A stretch of DNA of 64,000 bases from Gallaecimonas sp045291545. GTDB lineage: Bacteria > Pseudomonadota > Gammaproteobacteria > Enterobacterales > Gallaecimonadaceae. The stretch is taken from positions 744,001-808,000 of the forward strand of contig NZ_CP149514.1 of assembly GCF_045291545.1 (NCBI RefSeq), in the 5' to 3' direction. The translations under genes were made by a program, and so were the position numbers. Numbering within the stretch: the stretch's first letter is position 1; the number at the start of each line of letters is the position of its first letter. Below, piece after piece: positions 48,046-57,179 of this stretch. Below the pieces are notes generated by a model. It was given only the letters and a program-made list of their open reading frames with translations. It ran no database searches and was not told where the DNA came from.

Positions 48046-49412
48046 AAACCGTATTGAAGAGCGTAGCCCTGGCTGCGGGTCTGATGCTGAGCGTTCAGCC
48101 GGTGATGGCTGCAGCCCCCCAGGCTAAAACTCTGGAGCAGCTGCTTAAGCAGGTGCAACAGGATCGTCTGTCTGACGAGAAAATCAATAAGCAACGCGAG
48201 CAGGAATTCCTGTCTGAGCGCGCTGACAAGCAAGCTCTGCTGAACAAAGCTAAAGCTGAGCTGAAAGCCGAGCAGCAACGTAGTGCTGATCTGGCTGCGC
48301 AATTCTCTGCCAACGAGAAAAAGCTGGCTGAGATGGAAGAAAAGCTGACCCTGGCGGTCGGTAACATGGGTGAGATGTTCGGTGTTGTACGTCAGGTTGC
48401 TGGCGATGCCCGTTCACGTTTCCAGACTTCCGTTATCTCTGCTCAGTATCCGGGCCGTGATGTGGAAATGGGTAAACTTGCCGAGTCTAAAAAGCTGCCG
48501 GAAATGAAGGAGCTTGAAGACCTGTGGTTTGCACTTCAGAAGGAAATGACTGCCTCCGGCGAGATTGTTACTTTCCCTGCCAAAGTCATCACCAAAGACG
48601 GTGAAACCAAAGAAATGCAGGTAACCCGCATTGGTGCGTTCAACCTGCTGAACAAAGACGGTTACCTGACTTTCAATCCTGAAGGCGACAACGGCAAAGG
48701 TACTATTGCTGTACTGTCTCGCCAGCCTGAGTCTTACATGGTTGACTCTGTTGTTAACTATGAGCAGAACAAGTCTGGTTACTCCCCGCTGTATATCGAC
48801 CCTTCACGTGGCACCATCTTGTCTCTGCTGACTAAGAAAGTGACGCTGATGGAACGTTACAACCAGGGTGGCACTGTTGGTTACATCATCACTGGTGTAC
48901 TGGCACTGGGCCTGCTGATTGTTATCGAGCGTCTGATTGTACTGGGCGGTATGAGTGCTGCTATTCGCAAGCAAATCAAGTCTGACACTCCGTCTGACAA
49001 TAACCCGCTGGGTCGTATCCTGAAGGTTTACGAAAACAACCGTAACGTTGACGTAGAAACCCTGGAACTGAAGCTGGATGAAGCCATTTTGAAGGAAACG
49101 CCGCGTATTGAACGTGGGGTATCCATCATCAAGGTTCTGGCTGCTGTTGCACCGTTGCTGGGTCTGCTGGGTACTGTTACCGGTATGATCGGTACCTTCC
49201 AGTCCATCACTCTGTTTGGTACTGGTGACCCGAAAATCATGGCTGGTGGTATCTCCATGGCTCTGGTTACAACCGTTCTGGGTCTGGTTGCTGCACTGCC
49301 GTTGATCTTCCTGCACTCCATCGTGTACTCACGTAGCCAAACGCTTATCCACCTCGTTGAGGAACAAGCTACCGGTATTATCGCTGAGCACGCGGAGAAG
49401 GAGTCTAAGTAA
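48042..49412 (+). CDS. ttpC: Long ExbB/TolQ-like proton channel protein, TtpC type
   Basis: The 456-residue protein differs from ordinary ExbB by a cleavable signal peptide (VALAAGLMLSVQPVMAAA) and a periplasmic coiled-coil domain of about residues 25-260. The C-terminal MotA/TolQ/ExbB domain has VGYIITGVLALGLLIVIERL and APLLGLLGTVTGMIGTFQSI. In Vibrio the equivalent TtpC is required for TonB2 function. It sits between the DUF3450 gene and exbB with overlapping start and stop codons. Confidence 0.88.
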   Translation: MKTVLKSVALAAGLMLSVQPVMAAAPQAKTLEQLLKQVQQDRLSDEKINKQREQEFLSERADKQALLNKAKAELKAEQQRSADLAAQFSANEKKLAEMEEKLTLAVGNMGEMFGVVRQVAGDARSRFQTSVISAQYPGRDVEMGKLAESKKLPEMKELEDLWFALQKEMTASGEIVTFPAKVITKDGETKEMQVTRIGAFNLLNKDGYLTFNPEGDNGKGTIAVLSRQPESYMVDSVVNYEQNKSGYSPLYIDPSRGTILSLLTKKVTLMERYNQGGTVGYIITGVLALGLLIVIERLIVLGGMSAAIRKQIKSDTPSDNNPLGRILKVYENNRNVDVETLELKLDEAILKETPRIERGVSIIKVLAAVAPLLGLLGTVTGMIGTFQSITLFGTGDPKIMAGGISMALVTTVLGLVAALPLIFLHSIVYSRSQTLIHLVEEQATGIIAEHAEKESK

Positions 49413-49939
49413 TGATGCTCTTCCTGATAGAGCTCTGGGAATCTGTCAGGGATTTTATGAATACGGGGGGCATAGTCCTCTACTGGCTAGCCCTCGTATT
49501 GTTCGTTATGTGGGTTCTGATGATCGAGCGTTACATGTACTTGAGCGGTGTTTTTCCTAAGCTGCTTAAGAATGTAGTAGGCAAGTGGAACGCTCGTGAA
49601 GACACCACATCGTGGTACGCGCATAGAATCCGTGAGGCCTGGATTTCCCAAGCCAATGAAAAGTTGAACGCGCGCATGCAACTGATCAAGACTCTGGTTG
49701 CGGTATGTCCGCTGATGGGTCTGTTGGGCACAGTAACCGGTATGGTGCATGTGTTCGAGATCATGGCGAATACGGGTACGGGTAACCCCCGGTTGATGGC
49801 ATCCGGTATTTCAATGGCAACCATTCCGACTATGGCCGGTATGGTGGCAGCATTGTCCGGTGTGTTCTTCAGCTCCCGTCTGGAAGCCAAGGTTAAAGTT
49901 GCAAGCCATCGCATTGTCGATAGCATGCCGCACCACTAA
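49412..49939 (+). CDS. exbB: ExbB2-type proton channel subunit
   Basis: The 175-residue inner-membrane protein has three membrane segments and the motif VAVCPLMGLLGTVTGMVHVFE. With ExbD it supplies proton-motive energy to TonB. TAATG overlap with the upstream ttpC-like gene; two adjacent ATG codons could start it. Confidence 0.92.
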   Translation: MMLFLIELWESVRDFMNTGGIVLYWLALVLFVMWVLMIERYMYLSGVFPKLLKNVVGKWNAREDTTSWYAHRIREAWISQANEKLNARMQLIKTLVAVCPLMGLLGTVTGMVHVFEIMANTGTGNPRLMASGISMATIPTMAGMVAALSGVFFSSRLEAKVKVASHRIVDSMPHH

Positions 49940-49951
49940 GAGAGAGTAGCT

Positions 49952-50356
49952 ATGGCACGTAAACGTGTACGGCAGGAAGAAGAAGCTAGTATCGACATGA
50001 CGCCGATGCTCGACATCGTCTTCATCATGTTGATCTTCTTCATCGTGACCACCTCTTTTGTAAAAGAGTCAGGTATTGACGTGAACCGCCCAACCGCGGC
50101 CACGGCCACCAAGAAGAAATCAGCCAATATCTTTATCGCTATTAATGCCAATGGCGACGTTTTCATGGAAAAACGTAATGTCGACGTTAAGCGTGTTCGC
50201 GCCAACGTTGAGCGGATGCTGGCTGAACAACCTGAATCTTCTGTTGTTATCCAGGCGGATAAGGATGCGAAGAACGGTGTTGTTGTTGCAGTAATGGACC
50301 AAGTTAAAGCGGCGGGTATCGATAAGATCTCGTTGGCTGCTAAGACCGGGAGTTAA
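49952..50356 (+). CDS. exbD: ExbD2-type TonB energising subunit
   Basis: A 134-residue protein with one membrane segment containing the essential Asp (DMTPMLDIVFIMLIFFIVTTSF) and a periplasmic domain ending in AAGIDKISLAAKTGS. GAGAGAG precedes the ATG. It lies one base before tonB. Confidence 0.93.
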   Translation: MARKRVRQEEEASIDMTPMLDIVFIMLIFFIVTTSFVKESGIDVNRPTAATATKKKSANIFIAINANGDVFMEKRNVDVKRVRANVERMLAEQPESSVVIQADKDAKNGVVVAVMDQVKAAGIDKISLAAKTGS

Positions 50357-50357
50357 T

Positions 50358-50996
50358 ATGGCTAGATCCATAGCAAGTGTATTGCTGGGGATTGTCGTCA
50401 CCTTCTTCCTGTTTTGGTTCATGGCTTATCTGATTTCGGGGGGTGCCAAGCGCAACCCCGATACTTCGGAAGCTCCGACAATCGATATTGCTGTGAACAA
50501 GCAGGATACGCCGCCCCAGCAGAAGCCTCGGCAACTTCCTAAGCCGCCGCCGCCGCCGGAGCAGCCGCCGCGAATGACGAAAGCGATCAACAATGATCAG
50601 ACCAAGCCGCAGACACAAATGCAGCCTCTGGACATGCCCAAGATCGATTTCGCCGCTCGTGGTAATGGCCCAGGTATTGGTGGTCGTCCTGGCATTGGTG
50701 GTATGGGTGGTCAAGACGGAGAAGCAACACCGATTTTCCGGATGGATCCCAAGTATCCTATCGAAGCGGCTCGTGATGGTCGTGAAGGCTGGGTGCGCTT
50801 GAGCTTTACCATTAATGAAGTCGGTGGTGTTGAAAACATCGAAGTGATCGACGCCAAGCCAAAGCGTATTTTTGACCGTGCTGCTAAACGTGCACTGGCC
50901 AAATGGAAATACAAGCCGAAAATTGTTGACGGTAAGCCGGTTAAGCAACCGGGTTTGACTGTACAGCTTGACTTTAAGCTGGAGGGTAATAAGTAA
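50358..50996 (+). CDS. tonB: TonB2-type energy transducer
   Basis: The 212-residue protein has an N-terminal anchor (IVVTFFLFWFMAYLI), a Pro-rich periplasmic spacer (QLPKPPPPPEQPP), a Gly-rich stretch and a C-terminal TonB domain with PIFRMDPKYPIEAARDGREG and the YKPKIVDGKPV region. It is the short TonB2 kind. It should contact the TonB boxes of the receptors at 43427 and 52791. Confidence 0.92.
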   Translation: MARSIASVLLGIVVTFFLFWFMAYLISGGAKRNPDTSEAPTIDIAVNKQDTPPQQKPRQLPKPPPPPEQPPRMTKAINNDQTKPQTQMQPLDMPKIDFAARGNGPGIGGRPGIGGMGGQDGEATPIFRMDPKYPIEAARDGREGWVRLSFTINEVGGVENIEVIDAKPKRIFDRAAKRALAKWKYKPKIVDGKPVKQPGLTVQLDFKLEGNK

Positions 50997-52261
50997 TGAA
51001 GATGAAGAAAGCACTCTCTTCTTTACTGGCGATGCTGGCCTTGGTCAGTGTTGCCAGCCTTCCGCAGTTGGCTTTAGCCAAGGACGTTGTCGTTCAGGTC
51101 AAACAGGTGCCTAAGCGTAAGTCAGTTGCTCTGTCGGAATCGATGGGGCGCTCAATAGGCAAGGCTTATGATCTGTTCGAAAAGGCAAAGTACCAGGATG
51201 CGCTCAATATTGTGCAGGATCTGTCACCTCGTAGTGACTATGACAAAGCGTATGTGAAGCGTTTCATTGGAACCATCTATTACTATCAGGATAAGTGGGA
51301 TAAATCCCTGCAATACCTGAAAGAAGCTGCGGATATGAATGCGCTGAACCAGACCGAGCAGGAAAGTGTTTTGCGTCAGGTTGGGCAGATGCTGCAGCAG
51401 AAGGAAAAGTGGCGGGAATCGCTGACTTACCTGAATAAATGGATGGACTTTTCCGGCAAAGCCAGTGCTGACGTCTATACCTTGATGGCGCAAGCTTACT
51501 ACCAGCTGAAAGAGCTCAATAAAGTCGTGGAATATGCTGATAAAGCGATTGCCATGTACAAAGAGCCTAACAAGAATCCCTATATTCTTAAGCTGGGTGC
51601 GTTCTATGAGCGCAAGCAATACGCCCAAATGGTACCGGTATTGAAGACCCTGGTACATCTTGATCCGAAAGAAAAGCAGTGGTGGATGCAGCTTTCACAA
51701 AGCTACATGCTGCTTAATCAGACGGATAATGCACTGGCAACTTACGCCTTGGCTTACAAGCAAGGTTTCCTGAAAAAGGAAAACGAAGGTAAAGTGCTGG
51801 CACAGCTGTATGCTAACCAGGATATTCCGTACAAGTCAGCCATAATCCAGGAGAAGTTTATCAAGGCGGGTATTATCCCTGCTGATGAAAAAGCTTACTC
51901 TACTTTGGCTAACACGTGGCGGAATGCTAAAGAGCTGGACAAGGCAATTGCTTATTATGGTAAAGCGGCCAAGTTGAGTGATAACGGCAAGGATTACCTT
52001 AAGCAAGGTAATCTCTTGATTGAAAAAGAAGACTTTGACCGTGCTATTGAAGCCTTTAATGAGGCTATCAAAGCAGGCAAATTGCCTGAGCCTGGTCAAG
52101 TACACCTGTCTCTCGCGCAGGCTTACTTTTTCAAGCACAAGTATTTACCGGCTATTCAACAACTTCGTTTGGCAGCTAAATTTAAAGAAACAGCCAAAAC
52201 AGCCAAAAGCTGGGAAGGATATGTTCGAGATGAGGCTAAACGTAAAAACGTTGACCTCTAA
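50996..52261 (+). CDS. TPR protein of the TonB2 operon
   Basis: The 421-residue precursor has a signal peptide (LLAMLALVSVASLPQLALA) and a helical solenoid of about nine tetratricopeptide repeats, for example YDLFEKAKYQDALNIVQDL and DFDRAIEAFNEAIKAGKLPE. A TPR gene is the standard last member of TonB2 clusters. Its start overlaps the tonB stop (TAATG), and a terminator follows. Confidence 0.87.
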   Translation: MKMKKALSSLLAMLALVSVASLPQLALAKDVVVQVKQVPKRKSVALSESMGRSIGKAYDLFEKAKYQDALNIVQDLSPRSDYDKAYVKRFIGTIYYYQDKWDKSLQYLKEAADMNALNQTEQESVLRQVGQMLQQKEKWRESLTYLNKWMDFSGKASADVYTLMAQAYYQLKELNKVVEYADKAIAMYKEPNKNPYILKLGAFYERKQYAQMVPVLKTLVHLDPKEKQWWMQLSQSYMLLNQTDNALATYALAYKQGFLKKENEGKVLAQLYANQDIPYKSAIIQEKFIKAGIIPADEKAYSTLANTWRNAKELDKAIAYYGKAAKLSDNGKDYLKQGNLLIEKEDFDRAIEAFNEAIKAGKLPEPGQVHLSLAQAYFFKHKYLPAIQQLRLAAKFKETAKTAKSWEGYVRDEAKRKNVDL

Positions 52262-52277
52262 TATATTGCCATCTTAT

Positions 52278-52303
52278 AAAGCCCCCTAACGGGGGTTTTT
52301 TTG
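52278..52303 (+). terminator. Terminator of the TonB2 operon
   Basis: CCCCC (52282-52286) and GGGGG (52291-52295), extended by A/T pairs, form a hairpin with TAAC loop followed by seven T. Confidence 0.8.
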
Positions 52304-52479
52304 TCTCTATAAATTAACTTTATAAAGGTTTGCTGGTAATTTGTGCAGCCATCTTCGTTTTATTCTTACAGCAATATTGTCGAGTTGGTAAACAATGTTT
52401 TTATTTGGTAAATGAATAGTTTTTTTTGTGACGAGTGCGGTTTGGTAACAGAATAGTGCGCAATTTTTTCCAATTTATA

Positions 52480-52495
52480 TGTGACCAAGATCACG
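52480..52495. promoter_or_regulatory. Candidate CRP (cAMP receptor protein) site
   Basis: TGTGACCAAGATCACG matches the CRP consensus TGTGA-N6-TCACA at nine of ten core bases. It lies about 300 bases upstream of the second receptor gene in an otherwise AT-rich 490-base gap in which I see no gene. No matching -10 element could be fixed with confidence. Confidence 0.6.
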
Positions 52496-52790
52496 CTTAG
52501 GTGTAGAAATAGCGAGATTGGATAGCTCTTGTCCAATTTACTTGATCTGGGGGTGTTGATGTAAGGTATTGAAAAATATGACTCAATATTATCTTTTTTC
52601 TATCTGTTAGCACTTCTACCCTCATAAATTAAAAAATAAACTTCATAATTTATCCAATGAAAACATTTTGTTTTCCTTTGCTTTCATTGACTTAAATAAG
52701 ACTCTGGCCGAGTATCGTTGATGGCTCACTGAGCCTAACAAAACAATATTTAAATCCTATTGCGACGATATTTTCGCCAAAGGAAAAGTC

Positions 52791-55424
52791 ATGATGTCCA
52801 AAACAATCACTGCTAGTGCCGTCCGTTATGCGCTGTTTGCTGGCGCCGCGGCCACTCTGTCTATGCCTGTACTGGCTGCTACCGATAACGGTAACGACAG
52901 TAACGTAGAAAAAATCGAGGTAACCGGTTCCCGCATCAAGCGTACCGATATGGAAACAGCTAGCCCTGTTTCTGTTATCTCTGACAAGCAAATTACGCAA
53001 GGTGGCTACACCAACATTGCCGATCTGCTGACCCAAAGCACTTTTAGTGCTGGTGCACCTATCGGTGCTGCAACCAACAATGGTGGCATGGGTACCACTA
53101 ACATCGATCTGCGCGGTATGGGCTCTTCCCGTACACTGGTGCTGATCAATGGCCGTCGGATGGTCAACTCTGGTAGTGGCGCTGACGCCACTGTTGATAT
53201 CAGCTCCATCCCGGTTTCCATGATCAAGCGTGTTGAAGTACTGAAAGATGGTGCTTCCGCTGTTTATGGTTCTGACGCAGTTGCTGGTGTAGTTAACATC
53301 ATCACCAAGAAGAACTTCAGTGGCCTGCAATTGGATGCCTCTTATGGTGGCACCAGCAAAGGCGACGGCAATACTGCTCAAATCAACATGCTGATGGGCG
53401 GTAACTTCGATAAGGGTAACCTGGTCGTTGGTGCCAGCTATGTTGATCGCGGCCACGTTATGCAAAGTGCTCGTGATTTCTCCAGCTGTGTACGTGACGG
53501 TTCACCTGAAGGTACCTGTATCGGTGGTAGTACCTATATCCCTGGTGGTGTAGTGAACGCTGGTAACGGCTACATGCAGTTTGACCAGGGCTCCAACCAG
53601 TGGGTACCGCAACATAGCTACTATAACTATGTGCCTTATCAGTACCTTTATACTCCGCAAAAACGGGCTTCCGTATTCGGTAACGGTACTTATAACCTGA
53701 CTGATAACACCCAGCTGTTTACGTCTTTCTTCAGCACCAAACGGATGTCTAATCAGCAACTGGCCCCGTCGCCTGTTTACGCCATCATTCCTGCTGCTGC
53801 TACCGGTAACATCTGGAACACTGACGTTGCTTACAAGCGCCGTATGACCGAAGCCGGTGCTCGTGAGTATAGCCAGGTTGTTGATACCACTCGTTTCGTG
53901 CTGGGTGCTCAGGGTACCCTGGATATCCATAACGGCCTGGACTGGGATGTATCCTATGTTTGGGGTCGCAATGACGCCATCAGCAAAACAGCTGGCCTGC
54001 AAAACACCCGCAAGCTGGTTGAAACCACTGATCCGAACGTTTGCGGTCAAAACGGCATTCCTTGCGGTAACTGGTTTGTTCCGGAAGGTCAGCTGAGCCA
54101 GGATCTGCTGAACTACGTTGACTACACCGATACCTCCACCGGTGGTAACGAGATGTCCGTACTGAGCGGTAACATCTCCGGCGATCTGGTCGAACTGCCT
54201 GCAGGTATGATGAGCTTTGCTTCTGGTATCGAATACCGTCGTGAATCCGGCTGGTTCCAGCCTGACTCTGTCACCGTTGCCGGCGACAGTGCGCAGTCAC
54301 AGCAAGACCCAACCAATGGTAGCTACCACACTACCCAGGTGTACGGCGAACTGGCCGTGCCGCTGCTGTCCAACAAGGCTTTCGCTCGTGATCTGTCTTT
54401 GGAAGCGGCCGCTCGCTACTTTGACTACTCCACTTTCGGCAGCGACAGCACCTGGAAGCTGGGCCTGACCTGGCGCATCAACGACCAGCTGATGCTGCGC
54501 GGTGTACGTTCAACTGCCTTCCGGGCACCGAACGTATCTGAGCTCTATGGTGGTGCGGTAGGTAGCTTCGACTACCTGACCGATCCTTGCTCTGGCTACG
54601 GCAGCACTGATCCGGCGAGCAGCCTGTATCAGACCTGTAATGCGCAGATCGGTAACACCAACTACACCTATGGCGACTCTCAGATCCAGGACACCTGGAG
54701 CTCTTCGAAAGACTTGCAGCCTGAGAAAGCCAAAACCCTGACCCTGGGTCTGGTGTGGAGCCCGAATGCCATCAACGGTCTGTCTGCGACCGTGGATTAC
54801 TACAAAATCAATATCAGCAATGCTATCGACCGTATCGACGGCCAGCTTTATCTGGATAAGTGCTATGCCGGTAACCAAGCTGCCTGTAACGTACTGCAAC
54901 TGCATCGCAGCAGCGTGACTGGTGATATTGATCATATGCTGCGTCCGCTGACCAACGTTGGTGATCAAAACACCAATGGTGTTGATATGAACGTGCGCTA
55001 CGCCTTTGCCGGCGCCGGTGTTGACTGGGTTGTTAACCTGGACACTACCTACCTGAACAAGTTTGAGCAGGACGGTCGTGACTACACTGGTACCATCAGC
55101 GGTGAAGCAGGTGCCTATGCTAAATGGAAACACAACCTGAGTGTTGATGCTTCCATGGGTAACTGGGATGCCTCCTGGCGTCTGCGTTTTGTGGATCACA
55201 TGAAAGATCTTGAAGTACCTACCTTCAAGACTGCTATCGTGGTCTACAACGACGTATCTGCGACTTACCATATCAACAGTAATACTGCTGTTACCTTTGG
55301 TGTGAACAACCTGTTCGACAAAGCGCCGCAGTACATGCCGAGCTACTCTGACGCCAACACCGTACCGGAAGCGTACGATGTGCTGGGTCGTTACATGTTC
55401 GCCAACTTCAGCTACCGTATCTGA
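52791..55424 (+). CDS. TonB-dependent outer-membrane receptor 2
   Basis: The 877-residue precursor starts at one of two adjacent ATG codons after AAAGGAAAAG. It has a signal peptide ending near PVLAATD, a TonB-box and plug opening VEKIEVTGSRIKRTDM, plug motifs IDLRGMGSSRTLVLINGRR and AVYGSDAVAGVVNIITKK, and a barrel ending MFANFSYRI. It is a paralogue-like counterpart of receptor 1. A CRP site upstream suggests control by carbon supply. Confidence 0.92.
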   Translation: MMSKTITASAVRYALFAGAAATLSMPVLAATDNGNDSNVEKIEVTGSRIKRTDMETASPVSVISDKQITQGGYTNIADLLTQSTFSAGAPIGAATNNGGMGTTNIDLRGMGSSRTLVLINGRRMVNSGSGADATVDISSIPVSMIKRVEVLKDGASAVYGSDAVAGVVNIITKKNFSGLQLDASYGGTSKGDGNTAQINMLMGGNFDKGNLVVGASYVDRGHVMQSARDFSSCVRDGSPEGTCIGGSTYIPGGVVNAGNGYMQFDQGSNQWVPQHSYYNYVPYQYLYTPQKRASVFGNGTYNLTDNTQLFTSFFSTKRMSNQQLAPSPVYAIIPAAATGNIWNTDVAYKRRMTEAGAREYSQVVDTTRFVLGAQGTLDIHNGLDWDVSYVWGRNDAISKTAGLQNTRKLVETTDPNVCGQNGIPCGNWFVPEGQLSQDLLNYVDYTDTSTGGNEMSVLSGNISGDLVELPAGMMSFASGIEYRRESGWFQPDSVTVAGDSAQSQQDPTNGSYHTTQVYGELAVPLLSNKAFARDLSLEAAARYFDYSTFGSDSTWKLGLTWRINDQLMLRGVRSTAFRAPNVSELYGGAVGSFDYLTDPCSGYGSTDPASSLYQTCNAQIGNTNYTYGDSQIQDTWSSSKDLQPEKAKTLTLGLVWSPNAINGLSATVDYYKINISNAIDRIDGQLYLDKCYAGNQAACNVLQLHRSSVTGDIDHMLRPLTNVGDQNTNGVDMNVRYAFAGAGVDWVVNLDTTYLNKFEQDGRDYTGTISGEAGAYAKWKHNLSVDASMGNWDASWRLRFVDHMKDLEVPTFKTAIVVYNDVSATYHINSNTAVTFGVNNLFDKAPQYMPSYSDANTVPEAYDVLGRYMFANFSYRI

Positions 55425-55442
55425 TACGGTTGCCTGTGCGAT

Positions 55443-55470
55443 AAAAAAGCCGCCCTCGGGCGGCTTTTTT
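55443..55470. terminator. Bidirectional terminator between receptor 2 and pheA
   Basis: AAAAAAGCCGCC (55443-55454) and GGCGGCTTTTTT (55459-55470) form a perfect 12-bp stem with a CTCG loop. A- and T-runs allow it to serve both convergent genes. Confidence 0.88.
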
Positions 55471-56603
55471 TATGGCTGTGGCACCGGGGCTATGCGTTCA
55501 TCAAGATAACAACCAAGGACCTTACTAAAGCGGGTCATGGCTTGTAAGGCGGCATAAGCCTGCTGCCATGAGGGGCTTTGGATGTGGCAGCTTAAATCAA
55601 TATAAAAGAGCTCTTCCCAGGGGTTACCCGGCATTGGCCGGGACTCGAGTTTGATGATGTTGATGTCATGCTGGCGTAGCACCAGTAAGGCATCGACCAG
55701 GGCTCCGGGCTGGTTGTGGGTGGCCATGATCAAGCTGGTCTTGGCGGGCAGCTGAGTCGGCACTGTCGCGGCGTTGCGGCTGACAACAATAAAGCGGGTG
55801 GTGTTATTCCCCTGATTGGCCAGCTGATGCTCTATTGCCTCTAGCTGGTACAGCTCACCGCCGCTGGCAGGCCCTAGTGCCGCGCTGTAAGCATCGCTGA
55901 CCTGCGCCATGGCATGTGCTGAGGAAGGGCAGGCCTGTAGTGTGATGTCATGACCAAGGTTGTTTAGAAAAGCTGAGCATTGCGCGAGTGCCTGGGGGTG
56001 GCCATACACCGTCTTAATTTCGGCCAGGCGGGTACCAGGCTTTACCAGTAAGTGGTGATCGACCGCCAGGTAGGTTTCACCGGCGATCGCCAAATGGGTG
56101 TGACGCAGCAGGTCATAGACTTCATTGATGGAGCCGGAAGAGGTGTTTTCGATAGGCAGGATACCCAAGTCAGCCTGACCGCTTTCAACAGCGCTAATGA
56201 TGTCGCTGAAACGCTCACAGGCTTGCCCTATAAATGGTCGCTGACGACGGCTGGCATAGCCTTGTGCGGCCAAAAAAGAGTAAGTACCTTCCATGCCGAG
56301 ATAAGCAATGGATAACGCAGCGGATTGTGGCTGTTGTTCCAGCCAGGCTTGCTGGGTCAGTACCGAATCTTCAATGATGATCTGATAGAGCCGCCCCAGC
56401 ATGGCCGGGTCCAGCCCCAAAGAACGGCCTTTTTCGTTAAGCAGGGTCATCAAGGTCAATTCCCGTTGCAAGTCTCTGACCGCCCCTTGATGCTGCTGCT
56501 TATCGCGGGCAACTTCCAGCGCCAAGGCCCGGCGCTCGGCCAAGGCTCCCAGTAAACGGTTATCCACCGCTTCAATCTGTTGGCGCAGATCCTCCAAAGC
56601 CAT
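55470..56603 (-). CDS. pheA: Bifunctional chorismate mutase / prephenate dehydratase
   Basis: PheA makes phenylpyruvate from chorismate. The 377-residue protein has an AroQ-type chorismate mutase domain (residues 1-90, LRQQIEAVDNRLLGALAERRALA), a prephenate dehydratase domain (about 100-275, with AYLGMEGTYSFLA, LPIENTSSGSINEVYDLL and the NQGNNTTRFIVVS motif), and a C-terminal ACT domain that binds phenylalanine (SLIMATHNQPGALVDALLVL, KLESRPMPGNPWEELFYID). It is preceded by a leader-peptide attenuator. Confidence 0.96.
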   Translation of the reverse strand: MALEDLRQQIEAVDNRLLGALAERRALALEVARDKQQHQGAVRDLQRELTLMTLLNEKGRSLGLDPAMLGRLYQIIIEDSVLTQQAWLEQQPQSAALSIAYLGMEGTYSFLAAQGYASRRQRPFIGQACERFSDIISAVESGQADLGILPIENTSSGSINEVYDLLRHTHLAIAGETYLAVDHHLLVKPGTRLAEIKTVYGHPQALAQCSAFLNNLGHDITLQACPSSAHAMAQVSDAYSAALGPASGGELYQLEAIEHQLANQGNNTTRFIVVSRNAATVPTQLPAKTSLIMATHNQPGALVDALLVLRQHDINIIKLESRPMPGNPWEELFYIDLSCHIQSPSWQQAYAALQAMTRFSKVLGCYLDERIAPVPQP

Positions 56604-56617
56604 AGGGCCTCCTCAAA

Positions 56618-56643
56618 CAAAAAAGCCTCCGCGAAGGGAGGCT
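56618..56643 (-). promoter_or_regulatory. Attenuator terminator of pheA
   Basis: On the minus strand AGCCTCC (56643-56637) and GGAGGCT (56630-56624) form a stem followed by a U-run, 15 bases before the pheA start codon. The upstream GGGAGGTT (minus strand, about 56668-56661) can pair instead with AGCCTCCC, giving an antiterminator. A leader ORF lies just upstream. Confidence 0.75.
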
Positions 56644-56670
56644 GAAACGACAATAGCGACCAACCTCCCA

Positions 56671-56715
56671 CTAGTGGAAGGTAAGAAAAATCAAAGCAGT
56701 TGATTTCGTTTTCAT
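56671..56715 (-). CDS. pheL: Phe leader peptide (pheL-like)
   Basis: A 14-codon ORF, MKTKSTALIFLTFH, ends at TAG 56671. It has Phe codons at positions 10 and 13 right before the stop, and its 3' end overlaps the inverted repeat ACCTTCCACT/AGTGGGAGGT. Ribosome stalling at Phe codons would free the antiterminator strand. Only two Phe codons is few next to E. coli pheL (seven), so control may be weaker. Confidence 0.6.
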   Translation of the reverse strand: MKTKSTALIFLTFH

Positions 56716-56777
56716 GGTCAACCCGGAAAAGTCAAGTTCATCAAGCATGCCTGATGGTGTTTGGGGTGGCAAATTAT

Positions 56778-57110
56778 TTATACGGCTTTGTCATCACAAT
56801 GGTGACAACGTTGCTCGGCGGGGTCGGCGACCAGACGTGCCATGTCTATTTCTGCTTCGCAGTCACAGCAAATACCGTACACACCTTGCTCAATCTGGCA
56901 AAGTGCGGCTTCAACTTTACCTAGGCGCTGACACAGCGCATAAAGTTGCCGGTCAGGCAATTCCGGTAAAAAGTCAGCAATACCGTCAAAGCCCTGTTGT
57001 GCTAAGGCCGCTAATACCTGGCTAGAGGCGCCCAACTCAATCAGTCTGGCAGTCAGTTGTTGGTGTAGCTGGGACTGCTCTTGCTCCAGACGTTGCTGAA
57101 ACGTGTCCAT
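56778..57110 (-). CDS. Small DksA/TraR-family zinc-finger protein
   Basis: The 110-residue protein has an N-terminal helical hairpin (residues about 1-80) and a C4-type zinc finger, CCDCEAEIDMARLVADP followed by RCHHC, like DksA and TraR, which bind the RNA polymerase secondary channel. It is shorter than DksA (151 in E. coli). The coiled-coil tip lacks an obvious DxxDxA motif, so it may not act exactly like DksA. It stands alone upstream of the pheA leader region. Confidence 0.82.
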   Translation of the reverse strand: MDTFQQRLEQEQSQLHQQLTARLIELGASSQVLAALAQQGFDGIADFLPELPDRQLYALCQRLGKVEAALCQIEQGVYGICCDCEAEIDMARLVADPAEQRCHHCDDKAV

Positions 57111-57179
57111 GGATCGCTCTCCAATAGTGACGATTAAAAGCAGTCTACTGACAGATGCACCAGCAAATGCTGACCTGCA

